Of a stretch of 33,376 nt of DNA, positions 1-7,154 are shown one piece after another. How positions within the stretch are numbered: the first letter of the stretch is position 1; every line of letters starts with the position of its first letter. The stretch lies in NCBI RefSeq assembly GCF_030523875.1, contig NZ_JAUNHR010000020.1, forward strand, positions 1 through 33,376, written 5' to 3'. This DNA comes from Micrococcus sp. (GTDB lineage: Bacteria; Actinomycetota; Actinomycetes; Actinomycetales; Micrococcaceae). Below the pieces are notes generated by a model. It did not search any database. It worked only from the letters and a program-made list of their open reading frames with translations, and had not been told where the DNA came from. The position numbers and the translations under genes were made by a program.

Positions 1-34
1 CTCAGGAAGGTGCGGGGCCGTCGTCGTACGAGGG

Positions 35-130
35 GCGTCAGCGGAAATGCCCTCCCTGGCCGTGGTGCGTCAGCGAAAACGCCGAGCCCGCGCGTGTTGC
101 GTCAGCGAAAGCGCAGGGGGTGGGGGCGGG
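35..130. repeat. Three tandem 32-bp repeats with a GCGTCAGCG core
   Basis: The nonamer GCGTCAGCG occurs at 35-43, 67-75 and 99-107, exactly 32 bp apart. The first two units share a 17-bp core (GCGTCAGCGRAAAYGCC); the third diverges after GCGTCAGCGAAA. The core holds a weak dyad (GCGT...ACGC). The array stops at the asd stop codon (131-133), so it lies directly downstream of asd. Whether it acts as a terminator, a protein-binding array or a dispersed intergenic repeat cannot be told from this window. Confidence 0.8.
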
Positions 131-1303
131 TCAGAGGTTGCCGGTGGCGATCATCAGCATGCGGCGCAGCGGCTCGGCGGCGCCCCACAGCAGCTGGTCG
201 CCCACGGTGAAGGCAGAGAGGTACTCCGGGCCCATCTTCATCTTGCGCAGGCGCCCGACGGGGATCTGCAGGGTGCCGGAGGCGGCCACGGGGGTGAGGT
301 CCCGCATGGTGGCCTCCTTCTCGTTCGGCACCACCTGCGCCCACTCGGTGCCGTTCGCCACGATCTCGGCGATCTCGTCGATCGGCACGTCGCGGGTGAG
401 CTTGAGGGTGAGGGCCTGGGAGTGGGAGCGCATGGCGCCCACGCGCACGCACAGCGAGTCGAACGGGATGCGGTCCGCCCCGGTCAGGCCGAGGACCTTG
501 TTGGTCTCGTCGTAGGCCTTCTGCTCCTCACGGGACACCCCGTTCCCGAGGTCCGCGTCGATCCACGGGATGAGGGAGCCGCCCAGCGGCACCCCGAACC
601 GGGTGGTGTCCAGGCCGCCGAGCTGCAGCTCGGTGACCTTGCGGTCGATCTCGAGGATGGCGGAGGAGGGGTCGGCGAGCTCGTCGGCCACCACGCCGCC
701 CAGGGCGGCGTACTGGGTGAGCAGCTCGCGCATGTGCTGGGCGCCGCCGCCGGAGGCCGCCTGGTAGGTCATGGCGGTGCCCCACTCCACGAGGCCCTCC
801 CGGAACAGCCCGCCCAGGCCCATGAGCATGCAGGACACGGTGCAGTTGCCGCCGATGAAGTCCTTCGTCCCGTCGGCCAGGGCGGCGTCGATCACGGAGC
901 GGTTCACCGGGTCCAGCACGATCATGGAGGAGTCCTCCATGCGCAGGGTGGAGGCGGCGTCAATCCAGATCCCGTCCCAGCCTGCCGCCCGCAGCCGGGG
1001 ATACACGTCCTTGGTGTAGTCCCCGCCCTGCGCGGTCACGATGATCGGCAGGGTCTTCAGCACGTCCACGTCGTGGGCGTCCTGGAGGGTGCCGGGGTCC
1101 CCGACCATGCCCTCGAAGGTGGGCGCGGGCCCGCCCGCGGCCGAGGTGGAGAAGAACACGGGCCGGATGCGGGCGAAATCGCCCTCCTCGGCCATGCGCT
1201 GCATGAGGACGGAGCCCACCATGCCGCGCCAGCCCACGATGCCCACGGTGGGCACGGCGGCCGGGTCGGCGACGGTCACGGCGGCAGAGGAGATGTCGGT
1301 CAT
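131..1303 (-). CDS. asd: Aspartate-semialdehyde dehydrogenase
   Basis: Reduces aspartyl-4-phosphate to aspartate semialdehyde with NADPH in the cytosol, at the branch to lysine/diaminopimelate, threonine and methionine. The 390-residue product has the N-terminal NADP-binding motif [14 protein letters not shown] (24-37), the catalytic cysteine C154 in GGNCTVS and the active-site histidine H294 in RSHSQAL. These motifs match the E. coli class of Asd rather than the shorter mycobacterial class, which begins with a GATGxVG motif. It is the last gene of a minus-strand set thyA-folA-small membrane protein-asd, 23 nt after its upstream neighbour. There is no properly spaced Shine-Dalgarno; a TAGCCT hexamer ends 6 nt before the ATG, so the gene may also be made from its own leaderless transcript. 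Its 3' end abuts the 32-bp repeats. Confidence 0.96.
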   Translation of the reverse strand: MTDISSAAVTVADPAAVPTVGIVGWRGMVGSVLMQRMAEEGDFARIRPVFFSTSAAGGPAPTFEGMVGDPGTLQDAHDVDVLKTLPIIVTAQGGDYTKDVYPRLRAAGWDGIWIDAASTLRMEDSSMIVLDPVNRSVIDAALADGTKDFIGGNCTVSCMLMGLGGLFREGLVEWGTAMTYQAASGGGAQHMRELLTQYAALGGVVADELADPSSAILEIDRKVTELQLGGLDTTRFGVPLGGSLIPWIDADLGNGVSREEQKAYDETNKVLGLTGADRIPFDSLCVRVGAMRSHSQALTLKLTRDVPIDEIAEIVANGTEWAQVVPNEKEATMRDLTPVAASGTLQIPVGRLRKMKMGPEYLSAFTVGDQLLWGAAEPLRRMLMIATGNL

Positions 1304-1315
1304 GCCCTCAGGCTA
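1304..1315 (-). promoter_or_regulatory. Putative leaderless -10 for asd
   Basis: On the minus strand TAGCCT (1310-1315) is followed by six bases and the asd ATG (1301-1303). A poor -35-like GCGACC lies 16 bp further upstream, inside the previous gene. The spacing fits transcription starting at the A of the ATG. Confidence 0.45.
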
Positions 1316-1326
1316 CCGGCCGCCGT

Positions 1327-1590
1327 TCACCGGTCGCGGGACCGCTTCCGCCGGTTCCAGGTGATGAGACCGCCCACCGCGAACAGCTGGGTGAGCACGA
1401 GGAGGAACACCAGCCCCGCCACGACCTTCCCCTGCAGCACGAGGATCAGGCCCAGCACGGCGCACGCGAACGCGAGCACGGGGAAGGCCACGAGCGCCAG
1501 GAACGTCACCGCCTGCGGGGTGAGCAGTCCGGCGCCGCCCGTCCTGCTGGCACCCGTGGTCCCCGCCGTGTCCTGGTCGTCCCTGCTCAT
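1327..1590 (-). CDS. Small two-segment membrane protein, unknown function
   Basis: An 87-residue protein that I do not recognise by function. A polar N-terminus (1-24) is followed by two hydrophobic segments, about residues 28-50 and 56-76, and a short basic tail (RRKRSRDR). This suggests a two-helix inner-membrane protein with the C-terminus inside. I chose the ATG at 1588-1590 because it overlaps the folA stop codon as ATGA (4 nt), the usual sign of translational coupling; the open frame continues upstream but only as a shadow of folA. It lies between folA and asd, in a likely operon, but nothing in it points to folate or amino-acid metabolism. Confidence 0.8.
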   Translation of the reverse strand: MSRDDQDTAGTTGASRTGGAGLLTPQAVTFLALVAFPVLAFACAVLGLILVLQGKVVAGLVFLLVLTQLFAVGGLITWNRRKRSRDR

Positions 1591-2153
1591 CCGTCCCTCT
1601 CCCAGCGCTCGAAGCGGTGCCGCAGGCCGTTCGCGGCGGTGTGCCAGCCGTCCGGCTCCGGGTCCGCCCGGGTCAGTCGCCAGCGGGCATCCAGGGCGGG
1701 GGCGTGCGTGTCGCCGTCGGCGTCGGTGTCGATCACGGTCACCTCGGCGAGCGTGGCCACGTCGAGGGCCTGCTCGTACAGCGTGGCGCCGCCGATCACC
1801 CACACCAGGTCGAGGCCGTCGGCCTCGTCGGCGGCGGCCAGGGCGGCGCCGAAGTCCGGGACGACGACGGCGCCCGCCGTCCGCGCGTCGTGCGGGTCCT
1901 CCTCGGCGGTCGCGGCGAGGGTGCGGGAGACCACGATGTTGGTCCGCCCGGGCAGGGGCCGGAACCGCGCGGGGAAGGACTCCCACGTGCGGCGGCCCAT
2001 GATCACGGGGTGGCCGAGGGTGCGCTCCTTGAAGTGGGCGAGGTCCTCGGGCAGGTGCCAGGGCATGGTCCCGTCCCGGCCGATCACCCGGTCCGGGGTC
2101 TGCGCCCAGATCATGCCGATGATCTGGCGCGGGGCGTCGTCGCGGGCGCCCAT
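1587..2153 (-). CDS. folA: Dihydrofolate reductase
   Basis: NADPH-dependent reduction of dihydrofolate to tetrahydrofolate, which recycles the dihydrofolate made by the thymidylate synthase encoded just upstream; target of trimethoprim. The 188-residue protein shows the family landmarks: IWAQTPDRVIGRDGTMPWHLPED (15-37, active-site acid in the LPED segment), GRRTWESFP (53-61), the cofactor-binding PGRTNIVVSR (68-77) and WVIGGATLYEQAL (118-130). It is slightly longer than E. coli DHFR (159), with loop insertions around 80-110. The ATG shares its A with the thyA TGA (TGATG), so the two are coupled. The stop overlaps the next gene by 4 nt. Confidence 0.96.
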   Translation of the reverse strand: MGARDDAPRQIIGMIWAQTPDRVIGRDGTMPWHLPEDLAHFKERTLGHPVIMGRRTWESFPARFRPLPGRTNIVVSRTLAATAEEDPHDARTAGAVVVPDFGAALAAADEADGLDLVWVIGGATLYEQALDVATLAEVTVIDTDADGDTHAPALDARWRLTRADPEPDGWHTAANGLRHRFERWERDG

Positions 2154-2974
2154 CAGACGGCCACCGGGGCCGGGATCGCGGGGTGGTGGCGGTAGTCGAT
2201 CAGCTCGATGTCCTCGTAGGCGTAGTCGACGAGGCTCCCCGGCCGGCGCGTCAGGCGCAGCCGGGGGTACGGGAACGGCTCCCGGGAGAGCTGCTCGCGC
2301 ACCTGGTCCTCGTGGTTGGCGTAGATGTGGCAGTCGCCGCCGGTCCAGACCAGCTCGCCGGGGAGCAGGCCGGTCTGCTCGGCCACCATCACCGTCAGCA
2401 GCGCGTAGGAGGCGATGTTGAACGGCACCCCGAGGAACAGGTCCGCCGAGCGCTGGTAGAGCTGGCAGGACAGGCGCCCGGGGCCGCCGTCGGGGTCCGG
2501 CGTGACGTGGAACTGGAACAGTGCATGGCACGGGGGCAGGGCCATCTCGTCCAGCTCGGCGGGGTTCCACGCACTCACGATGTGCCGGCGGGAGTGCGGG
2601 GAGGTGCGCAGCGACTCGAGGACCTTCGCGATCTGGTCGATGCTGCCGCCGTCGGGGGTGGGCCACGAGCGCCACTGCACGCCGTAGACGGGGCCGAGCT
2701 CGCCGTCCTCGTCCGCCCACTCGTCCCAGATGCTCACGCCGCGCTCCTGGAGCCAGCGCACGTTGGACTCGCCGCGCAGGAACCACAGCAGCTCGAGCGC
2801 CACCGACCTGAAGTGCACGCGCTTGGTGGTGATCAGCGGGAAGGACTCGGCCAGGTCGAACCGCAGCTGCCGGCCGAACACGCTGCGCGTGCCGGTGCCG
2901 GTGCGGTCCGCGGTCACGGCCCCGTGGGCCAGGACGTCGGCCAGGAGGTCCTCGTAGGGGGTCGGGATGCTCAC
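2153..2974 (-). CDS. thyA: Thymidylate synthase (ThyA type)
   Basis: Methylates dUMP to dTMP with methylenetetrahydrofolate, giving dihydrofolate. The 273-residue length is standard for bacterial ThyA. Visible landmarks are [12 protein letters not shown] (23-34), phosphate-binding arginines in SPHSRRHI (125-132), catalytic C149 in PPCHALFQF, the QRSAD/LGVPFN segment and the C-terminal PAIPAPVAV (carboxy terminus closing the active site). The start is GTG at 2972-2974, since [11 protein letters not shown] matches the usual N-terminus. No Shine-Dalgarno is present, but TAGAGT ends 6 nt upstream, so the message may be leaderless. It is the first gene of the thyA-folA-membrane protein-asd set, which pairs the dihydrofolate producer with its recycler. 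Confidence 0.97.
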   Translation of the reverse strand: MSIPTPYEDLLADVLAHGAVTADRTGTGTRSVFGRQLRFDLAESFPLITTKRVHFRSVALELLWFLRGESNVRWLQERGVSIWDEWADEDGELGPVYGVQWRSWPTPDGGSIDQIAKVLESLRTSPHSRRHIVSAWNPAELDEMALPPCHALFQFHVTPDPDGGPGRLSCQLYQRSADLFLGVPFNIASYALLTVMVAEQTGLLPGELVWTGGDCHIYANHEDQVREQLSREPFPYPRLRLTRRPGSLVDYAYEDIELIDYRHHPAIPAPVAV

Positions 2975-2986
2975 CCGGCCACTCTA
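2975..2986 (-). promoter_or_regulatory. Putative leaderless -10 for thyA
   Basis: Minus-strand TAGAGT (2981-2986), six bases, then the GTG start. There is no Shine-Dalgarno between them. TAGAGT is also the hexamer used in front of the FemABX gene at 29684-29689. Confidence 0.5.
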
Positions 2987-3079
2987 GCGACGCGCGAGGA
3001 GCACCACGACGACGACGGCGCCCGCCCTCGGCGGTCGGCGCGGCGGCGTGCCTGCGGCGGCGCCCCGGCGTCGCCTCGC

Positions 3080-3469
3080 TCAGCCGAGGTCCTCCCGGAC
3101 GGCGGCGCGGATGCGCTCGGCGTCCCAGCCGGCCGCCAGCGCGGCGCGCACGGCCTGGCCGAGGGCGGCCCGCACCTGGTCCGCGGCGGGGGAGGGCGGC
3201 GCGTCCGCCACCCGGGTACCCCGCCCGCGCACGGTCCGCACGACGCCGGCCGCCTCCAGCTCCCGGTAGGCGCGCGCCACCGTGCCCGGTGCGATGCCGA
3301 GGTCCAGCGCGAGCGCTCGCACCGAGGGCAGGGGCGCCCCGGGGGCCAGCCGCCCGGCCTGGACGAGGGCCGTCACGCCGGCGCGGATCTGCTCGAACGG
3401 CGGGACGGGGGAGCGCAGGTCGACCTCGAGCCCCGGTTCGCGCGCCGCGTCGGGGGAGCCGGCGCTCAT
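3080..3469 (-). CDS. GntR-family repressor, YtrA-like (module 1)
   Basis: A 129-residue DNA-binding protein. Residues about 13-85 form a GntR winged helix: VDLRSPVPPFEQIR, then LAPGAPLPSVRALALDLGIAPGTVARAYRELEAAGVV (41-77). The remaining 45 residues or so are a short helical tail, as in the YtrA subfamily, which has no large effector domain. The start is the ATG at 3467-3469, overlapping the stop of the membrane protein gene by 4 nt (ATGA). It is about half identical to the GntR protein at 4559-4936, and the adjoining membrane proteins are also related, so the two-gene unit is duplicated. It probably represses its own operon through the dyad at 4520-4543. The effector is unknown. Confidence 0.9.
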   Translation of the reverse strand: MSAGSPDAAREPGLEVDLRSPVPPFEQIRAGVTALVQAGRLAPGAPLPSVRALALDLGIAPGTVARAYRELEAAGVVRTVRGRGTRVADAPPSPAADQVRAALGQAVRAALAAGWDAERIRAAVREDLG

Positions 3470-4473
3470 GCGCGGACCCCCTCGGCGTCCGGGTCCCCCG
3501 CCGCCCCCTGCGGCCCTGGATGCAGGACGGCGAGCGCCGGAGGCCGCCAGAGCAGGAGGCCGGAGGCGACGGCGACCGTCGCGACCGTCAGCGCGGTCCC
3601 CACCCCCTGGAGCAGCCCCGCTTCGAGGGGCAGCGCCGCCGCGTGGTCCGGGGTGAACCGGGCGAGCATGTCGCGGCCCTCGCGGATGGTGGCGTACGCG
3701 TTCCACGCTCCGAGGACGAGCAGCCATCCCATCCACGCGCCGGTGCGCAGGATGCGGTGCGCGGCCACCGCGCGCACGGCCCTGTCCTGCTCGGGCGTCA
3801 GCCCCTCGAGGGCCCGGCGCCGGGCCACGGCGGCGAGGCAGAGGGCCACGGCGGCGGCCGCCGCCGCCCAGGCCAGGGCGAACCACGGCAGCAGCTCGAC
3901 GCCGGCGGCGGTGGCCCGGTGGAGGAGGAGCGCGTCCGGCTCCGTGCCCCACTGCTCCGGCGGGGCCATGATCATCGGCACGCTCGGCTGGAGGGCCAGG
4001 AGGGCCAGGGCCGCCGCCAGCACCGCCGTGACGGCTACGGCGGCGAGCAGGGGCCCGCGGGGCGTCACGGCGCCGGTGGAGCGCGGGGTCAGCCCTGCGC
4101 GACGGACCGCCCCGCGCGGGGCCGGGAACGTCCGCTGGGCGACCACGTGCACGGCCGCCACGAGCGTGGGGGAGAGCAGGACCAGCAGCCATGCGCCCCA
4201 CCCGGGGGAGAGGACGACGGGCGAGGCCAGCCAACCGCCGGCGAGGACCTGGGGGTCCGCGTCCGGCGCGGCGGGGAGGGTGGTGCCGGCCAGCTGTCCG
4301 AGGTCGCCGAGGAGGACGGTGCAGCACAGGGCCGCTGCCGCGGTGACCGTGCCGTGGACCCGCACGGCCCGCAGGACGTCGGGGGACGGGCCGCCCACAC
4401 CGCGGATCACCGCGTAGACGGCGAGCACGGCCACGGCCGCGGAGAGTAGGAGGATGACGAGCAGACCGGTCAT
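3466..4473 (-). CDS. Polytopic membrane protein of the GntR-linked module 1
   Basis: A 335-residue protein with about seven hydrophobic segments (near residues 3-23, 42-58, 91-112, 140-162, 193-216, 243-260 and 288-308). I know no function for it. It shares with the larger protein at 4933-6621 an RVHG motif after the first helix, the motif RILRT (240-244) and a final LWRPPALAVL (308-317), so the two are paralogues. I chose the ATG at 4471-4473 because AGGGAGG lies 5 nt upstream; the open frame reaches 4521, but that start lies inside the operator. Its stop overlaps the GntR start. Membrane proteins paired with YtrA-type repressors in other bacteria often respond to envelope stress or antimicrobial peptides; applying that here is inference. 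Confidence 0.82.
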   Translation of the reverse strand: MTGLLVILLLSAAVAVLAVYAVIRGVGGPSPDVLRAVRVHGTVTAAAALCCTVLLGDLGQLAGTTLPAAPDADPQVLAGGWLASPVVLSPGWGAWLLVLLSPTLVAAVHVVAQRTFPAPRGAVRRAGLTPRSTGAVTPRGPLLAAVAVTAVLAAALALLALQPSVPMIMAPPEQWGTEPDALLLHRATAAGVELLPWFALAWAAAAAAVALCLAAVARRRALEGLTPEQDRAVRAVAAHRILRTGAWMGWLLVLGAWNAYATIREGRDMLARFTPDHAAALPLEAGLLQGVGTALTVATVAVASGLLLWRPPALAVLHPGPQGAAGDPDAEGVRA

Positions 4474-4519
4474 GCGGGCCTCCCTGGGGAGCGGGGTCGG
4501 GCACCTCCCGACGTGTGTC

Positions 4520-4543
4520 ACCGTATCAACACGCTGATACGGT
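4520..4543. promoter_or_regulatory. Perfect inverted repeat, likely GntR operator of module 1
   Basis: Two 9-bp arms (ACCGTATCA and TGATACGGT) flank a 6-bp spacer. The dyad lies between the end of module 2 (4559) and the ribosome-binding site of module 1. Its centre has the form GTA-N12-TAC (4523-4540), which recurs upstream of module 2 (6671-6688). The minus strand reads TACGGT here, a possible -10, so a bound repressor would block transcription. YtrA-type regulators are known to use such spaced GTA/TAC dyads. Confidence 0.7.
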
Positions 4544-4558
4544 TGACCAGGGGCACTT

Positions 4559-4936
4559 TCACCCCTCCCACGCCCTCTCCACGGCCTCGAGCACGCGCCG
4601 CCGGTCCCACCCGGCTCCGCGCGCCAGGGCCACGGCGCGATCCACCGCGGCGGCCACCTCGTCGGCGCCCACGGCCGGGGGCGTCGGCGCCACCACGGTC
4701 CCGCGGCGCCCGGCGGTCACCACGACGCCGTCCCCCTCCAGCTCCCTGTAGGCCCGTGCCACGGTGCCGGCGGCCAGGCCCAGGTCCGCGGCCAGCGCGC
4801 GGACCGGGGGCAGGCGGGTGCCGGGGGCCAGGACGCCCTGGGCCACCCGGTCCGCGATCTGCGCGCGCAGCTGCTCGAACGGGGGCACGGGCGAGCGCAG
4901 GTCGACCTCGAGGGCGGTCTCCTCAGCGGCGCTCAC
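4559..4936 (-). CDS. GntR-family repressor, YtrA-like (module 2)
   Basis: A 125-residue winged-helix protein of the same build as the one at 3080-3469: EVDLRSPVPPFEQLR (10-24), LAPGTRLPPVRALAADLGLAAGTVARAYRELEGDGVV (36-72) and a short C-terminal tail ending DRRRVLEAVERAWEG. The recognition helix region GTVARAYRELE is identical in the two paralogues, so they may bind each other's sites. The start is GTG at 4934-4936, overlapping the membrane protein stop as GTGA; no other start keeps the conserved N-terminus. It most likely represses its own operon through the site around 6670-6689. Confidence 0.9.
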   Translation of the reverse strand: MSAAEETALEVDLRSPVPPFEQLRAQIADRVAQGVLAPGTRLPPVRALAADLGLAAGTVARAYRELEGDGVVVTAGRRGTVVAPTPPAVGADEVAAAVDRAVALARGAGWDRRRVLEAVERAWEG

Positions 4937-6621
4937 GCGTCCGGCTCCTCTCCAGGGCTCCGGCCGGTGCGCGGGTCCACGGACAGGCCGGGCAGGAAGG
5001 CCAGGATCAGGCCCAGGGCGGTCAGGGCCCACGGCTGCCCCCAGGTCATGTCCCCCGCCCATGCCGGGGATCCGGCGGCCGCCACGCGGGCGTGGTGCAG
5101 GAGGGGCCAGGCCTGGCCGGCGGCGGCGATCACGGCGCCGGTGCCGAGGGCGAGGAACCGGTCCGCGGCGGAGCCTCGCAGCAGCGCGTCCTCCACCGCG
5201 TCGGCCCGGGTGAGCGGCCCGCGTCGGCCCGCCCAGTGCGCCCCCGCGAGCGCGACCAGCATCAGCAGGACCGCTCCCACGAGCAGGGCGGTCGCGGCCG
5301 CCGCGTCCACTCCGCGCGCCTGGACGTGGCCGACGACCAGCGGGAGCTGACGGTGGGCGATCCATGCGGCCGTCGGCAGGACCGCGACGACGGCGAGCAC
5401 CAGCAGGACACGTCGCCATCCGGACGCCGCCGGCAGACCGGGACCGGCGGGGCCGGGGGCCGCGTGCTGTCGGCGCACCTGCGCCTCGGCCACCGCCAGC
5501 ACGGCCATGCCCAGCAGGAACGGCCCGGCGGCGGCCAGCACGGACGCCGTGGTCCGTGCCGCCGCATCGTCGCCCACCTGGGGGACGAAGCTCGCCGCGG
5601 AGGACGCCAGGACGCTCAGCAGCGTGAGGGAGAGGGCCGTCATGCCCGCCCGGTCCCGCAGTGCCCGTACGGCCCGCGCCGTGCCCGCCGCCGCGGACGG
5701 CGGGGGCGTCCAGGGGCGGCCGTCGGTGTCCTCGACGCCGGGGGCCGCGGCCAGGACGGCCAGCGAGGGGGAGCGCCACAGCGCGGCCGCCGTCAGCGTC
5801 ACCAGGAGCAGGGCCACGGCGGGGACCGCCAGGGAGGAGACCGGCGTGGTGAAGGCGGCGAGCTCCTGGGCCGTCTCCGGCCACCGCTGACCCGTGGGGT
5901 CGAGTGCATGGCCGTGGGCGGTGCGGGCCAGCCGGTCCCACGTCCACGGGAGGCTCAGGGCGATGCCGACGACGGCCACCAGGGCGGTCCGCAGGATCCG
6001 GTTGACCGCCACCCGTCGCACGGCCAGGTCCGTTGCCGGGTGCACGCCCGCCAGGACGGGTCGGCGCAGCACCGTCCGGACGGCGAGCGCAGTCGCCACC
6101 ACCCAGCCGAGCAGGAGCACCGCGAGGAGGCCGGCGACCGCCGTGCTCGACTGGGCGCCGTCGACGGCCACCACCTGGCTCTGCCACTCGGGCGTCCCGG
6201 TGGGGAGCACCCGTCCGGCCTGGGCGACGTCCACGTCCATCGTGATGCGGCGGGCGGGAGTGGCCGAGAGGTCGGCCGCCCCCAGGGCCAGCGCCGGGAA
6301 CAGGGACGCCGGGTCCGGCGCCGGCAGCTGGTCCATCCCCGTCACCCGGGTGACGGTCGGGTCGAGGACCACCACGCCGGGCCCGTCGGGCGCCGCCTGG
6401 TCGGGGCCGGCGTCGATCACGCCGTCCGGCATGCGTCCCGCGGACCAGCTCACCAGGAGGGCGACGAGTGCCACCACGAGGCCGTGCACACGCGCCGACC
6501 ACACGGGGCTGGCTCCGCGCGGGGTCCAGGCGAACCAGCGCAGCAGGCCGTAGAGGAGGGCGAGTCCCAGCCCGAGGGGCAGGAGCAGGACGAGGGCTTC
6601 GAGGGGACCGACGCTGAGCAT
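4933..6621 (-). CDS. Large polytopic membrane protein of the GntR-linked module 2
   Basis: A 562-residue protein with about eleven hydrophobic segments (near 6-29, 45-60, 161-182, 212-226, 262-281, 327-348, 359-380, 404-420, 441-460, 487-506 and 529-545) and an extracytoplasmic-looking loop at 62-158. The first 290 residues or so match the plan of the 335-residue paralogue at 3466-4473 (RVHG, NRILRT at 207-212, LWRSPSLAVL at 281-290). The rest is an extra six-helix domain that the paralogue lacks. A short LPLVVGHVQARGVD stretch (426-439) faintly recalls the DUF1648 motif found in other GntR-linked membrane proteins, but I would not rely on it. The ATG has GGAGG 8 nt upstream. No function can be assigned. 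Confidence 0.82.
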   Translation of the reverse strand: MLSVGPLEALVLLLPLGLGLALLYGLLRWFAWTPRGASPVWSARVHGLVVALVALLVSWSAGRMPDGVIDAGPDQAAPDGPGVVVLDPTVTRVTGMDQLPAPDPASLFPALALGAADLSATPARRITMDVDVAQAGRVLPTGTPEWQSQVVAVDGAQSSTAVAGLLAVLLLGWVVATALAVRTVLRRPVLAGVHPATDLAVRRVAVNRILRTALVAVVGIALSLPWTWDRLARTAHGHALDPTGQRWPETAQELAAFTTPVSSLAVPAVALLLVTLTAAALWRSPSLAVLAAAPGVEDTDGRPWTPPPSAAAGTARAVRALRDRAGMTALSLTLLSVLASSAASFVPQVGDDAAARTTASVLAAAGPFLLGMAVLAVAEAQVRRQHAAPGPAGPGLPAASGWRRVLLVLAVVAVLPTAAWIAHRQLPLVVGHVQARGVDAAAATALLVGAVLLMLVALAGAHWAGRRGPLTRADAVEDALLRGSAADRFLALGTGAVIAAAGQAWPLLHHARVAAAGSPAWAGDMTWGQPWALTALGLILAFLPGLSVDPRTGRSPGEEPDA

Positions 6622-6667
6622 GATGGCGCCTCCGGGTACGGGGACGCCGACGGCGTCCGCTGCGCCG

Positions 6668-6689
6668 AATGTATCGCCAGCTCAGTACA
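6668..6689. promoter_or_regulatory. Probable operator/promoter of module 2
   Basis: TGTA (6670-6673), 12 bases and TACA (6686-6689) form an imperfect dyad with the same GTA-N12-TAC layout and the same GTATC left half as the operator at 4520-4543. On the minus strand the left arm overlaps TACATT (6668-6673), a plausible -10 for the gene starting at 6621. No convincing -35 is visible. Confidence 0.5.
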
Positions 6690-6728
6690 AAAGGAAGAGG
6701 CCTCTCACAGCCCGCCCCCGGAGGCGCC

Positions 6729-7085
6729 TCAGAGTTCGCGCACCATGTCCTGGTACTCGGGGTAGCGCCGCACGTAGTCCTCCACGTAGGAGCACTCGGG
6801 GGAGACCTTCTCCCCCTCCGCCCGCAGCCGGTCCAGCACGATCGTCACGAGGGCGCGGGCGTAGCCCTGGCGGCTGTGGGCCTCGTCGATGATGGTGTGC
6901 TGCAGGCGGACCACGGTCTCGTCCTCGCCGCCGTCGGCCGCGGGCACCTCGTCCTGGGTGTAGCCGAGGAAGCCGATGAACCGGCCGTCCTGGCGCATCT
7001 CGAACCGGCCGCGGTCGGGGTCGCGGGTCACGGCGAGGCGCTCGTGGACGATCTTCTCGGGCTGCTGCGTCGATGCGGTGTCCAT
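6729..7085 (-). CDS. Small GNAT-like N-acetyltransferase (YjdJ/COG2388 type)
   Basis: A 118-residue single-domain protein. The core reads FEMRQDGRFIGFLGYTQ, then VVRLQHTIIDEAHSRQGYARALVTIVLDRLRAEGEKVSPECSYVEDYVRRYPEYQDMV. This is the COG2388 pattern: an acetyl-CoA-binding R/QxGYA loop (about 72-77), then a conserved C-x(2)-V and a YPEY/YxD ending. Members of this short GNAT group are small acetyltransferases with no firmly known substrate. The ATG at 7083-7085 has no Shine-Dalgarno but has TAGGCT 6 nt upstream. It stands alone, 69 nt downstream of the Nudix gene. The palindrome GAGGCGCCTC (6721-6730) overlaps its stop codon. Confidence 0.85.
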   Translation of the reverse strand: MDTASTQQPEKIVHERLAVTRDPDRGRFEMRQDGRFIGFLGYTQDEVPAADGGEDETVVRLQHTIIDEAHSRQGYARALVTIVLDRLRAEGEKVSPECSYVEDYVRRYPEYQDMVREL

Positions 7086-7097
7086 GGCCCGAGCCTA
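7086..7097 (-). promoter_or_regulatory. Putative leaderless -10 for the small GNAT gene
   Basis: Minus-strand TAGGCT (7092-7097), six bases and ATG. The same hexamer with the same spacing precedes mshD (9207-9212). No ribosome-binding site is present. Confidence 0.5.
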
Positions 7098-7154
7098 GGC
7101 GCGGGCCCGCGCGGGCTCAACGCCCGCGCGTCCCTCCGCGGGTTCTGTCGGACG

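Noticed and set aside
35-130. CRISPR array
   Set aside because: There are only three units, with a 17-bp core and about 15-bp partly similar spacers, and no cas gene nearby. It is a plain tandem repeat.
6721-6730. Palindrome GAGGCGCCTC as a terminator
   Set aside because: It is only 10 bp with no loop and overlaps the stop codon of the GNAT gene. It is too weak to call.
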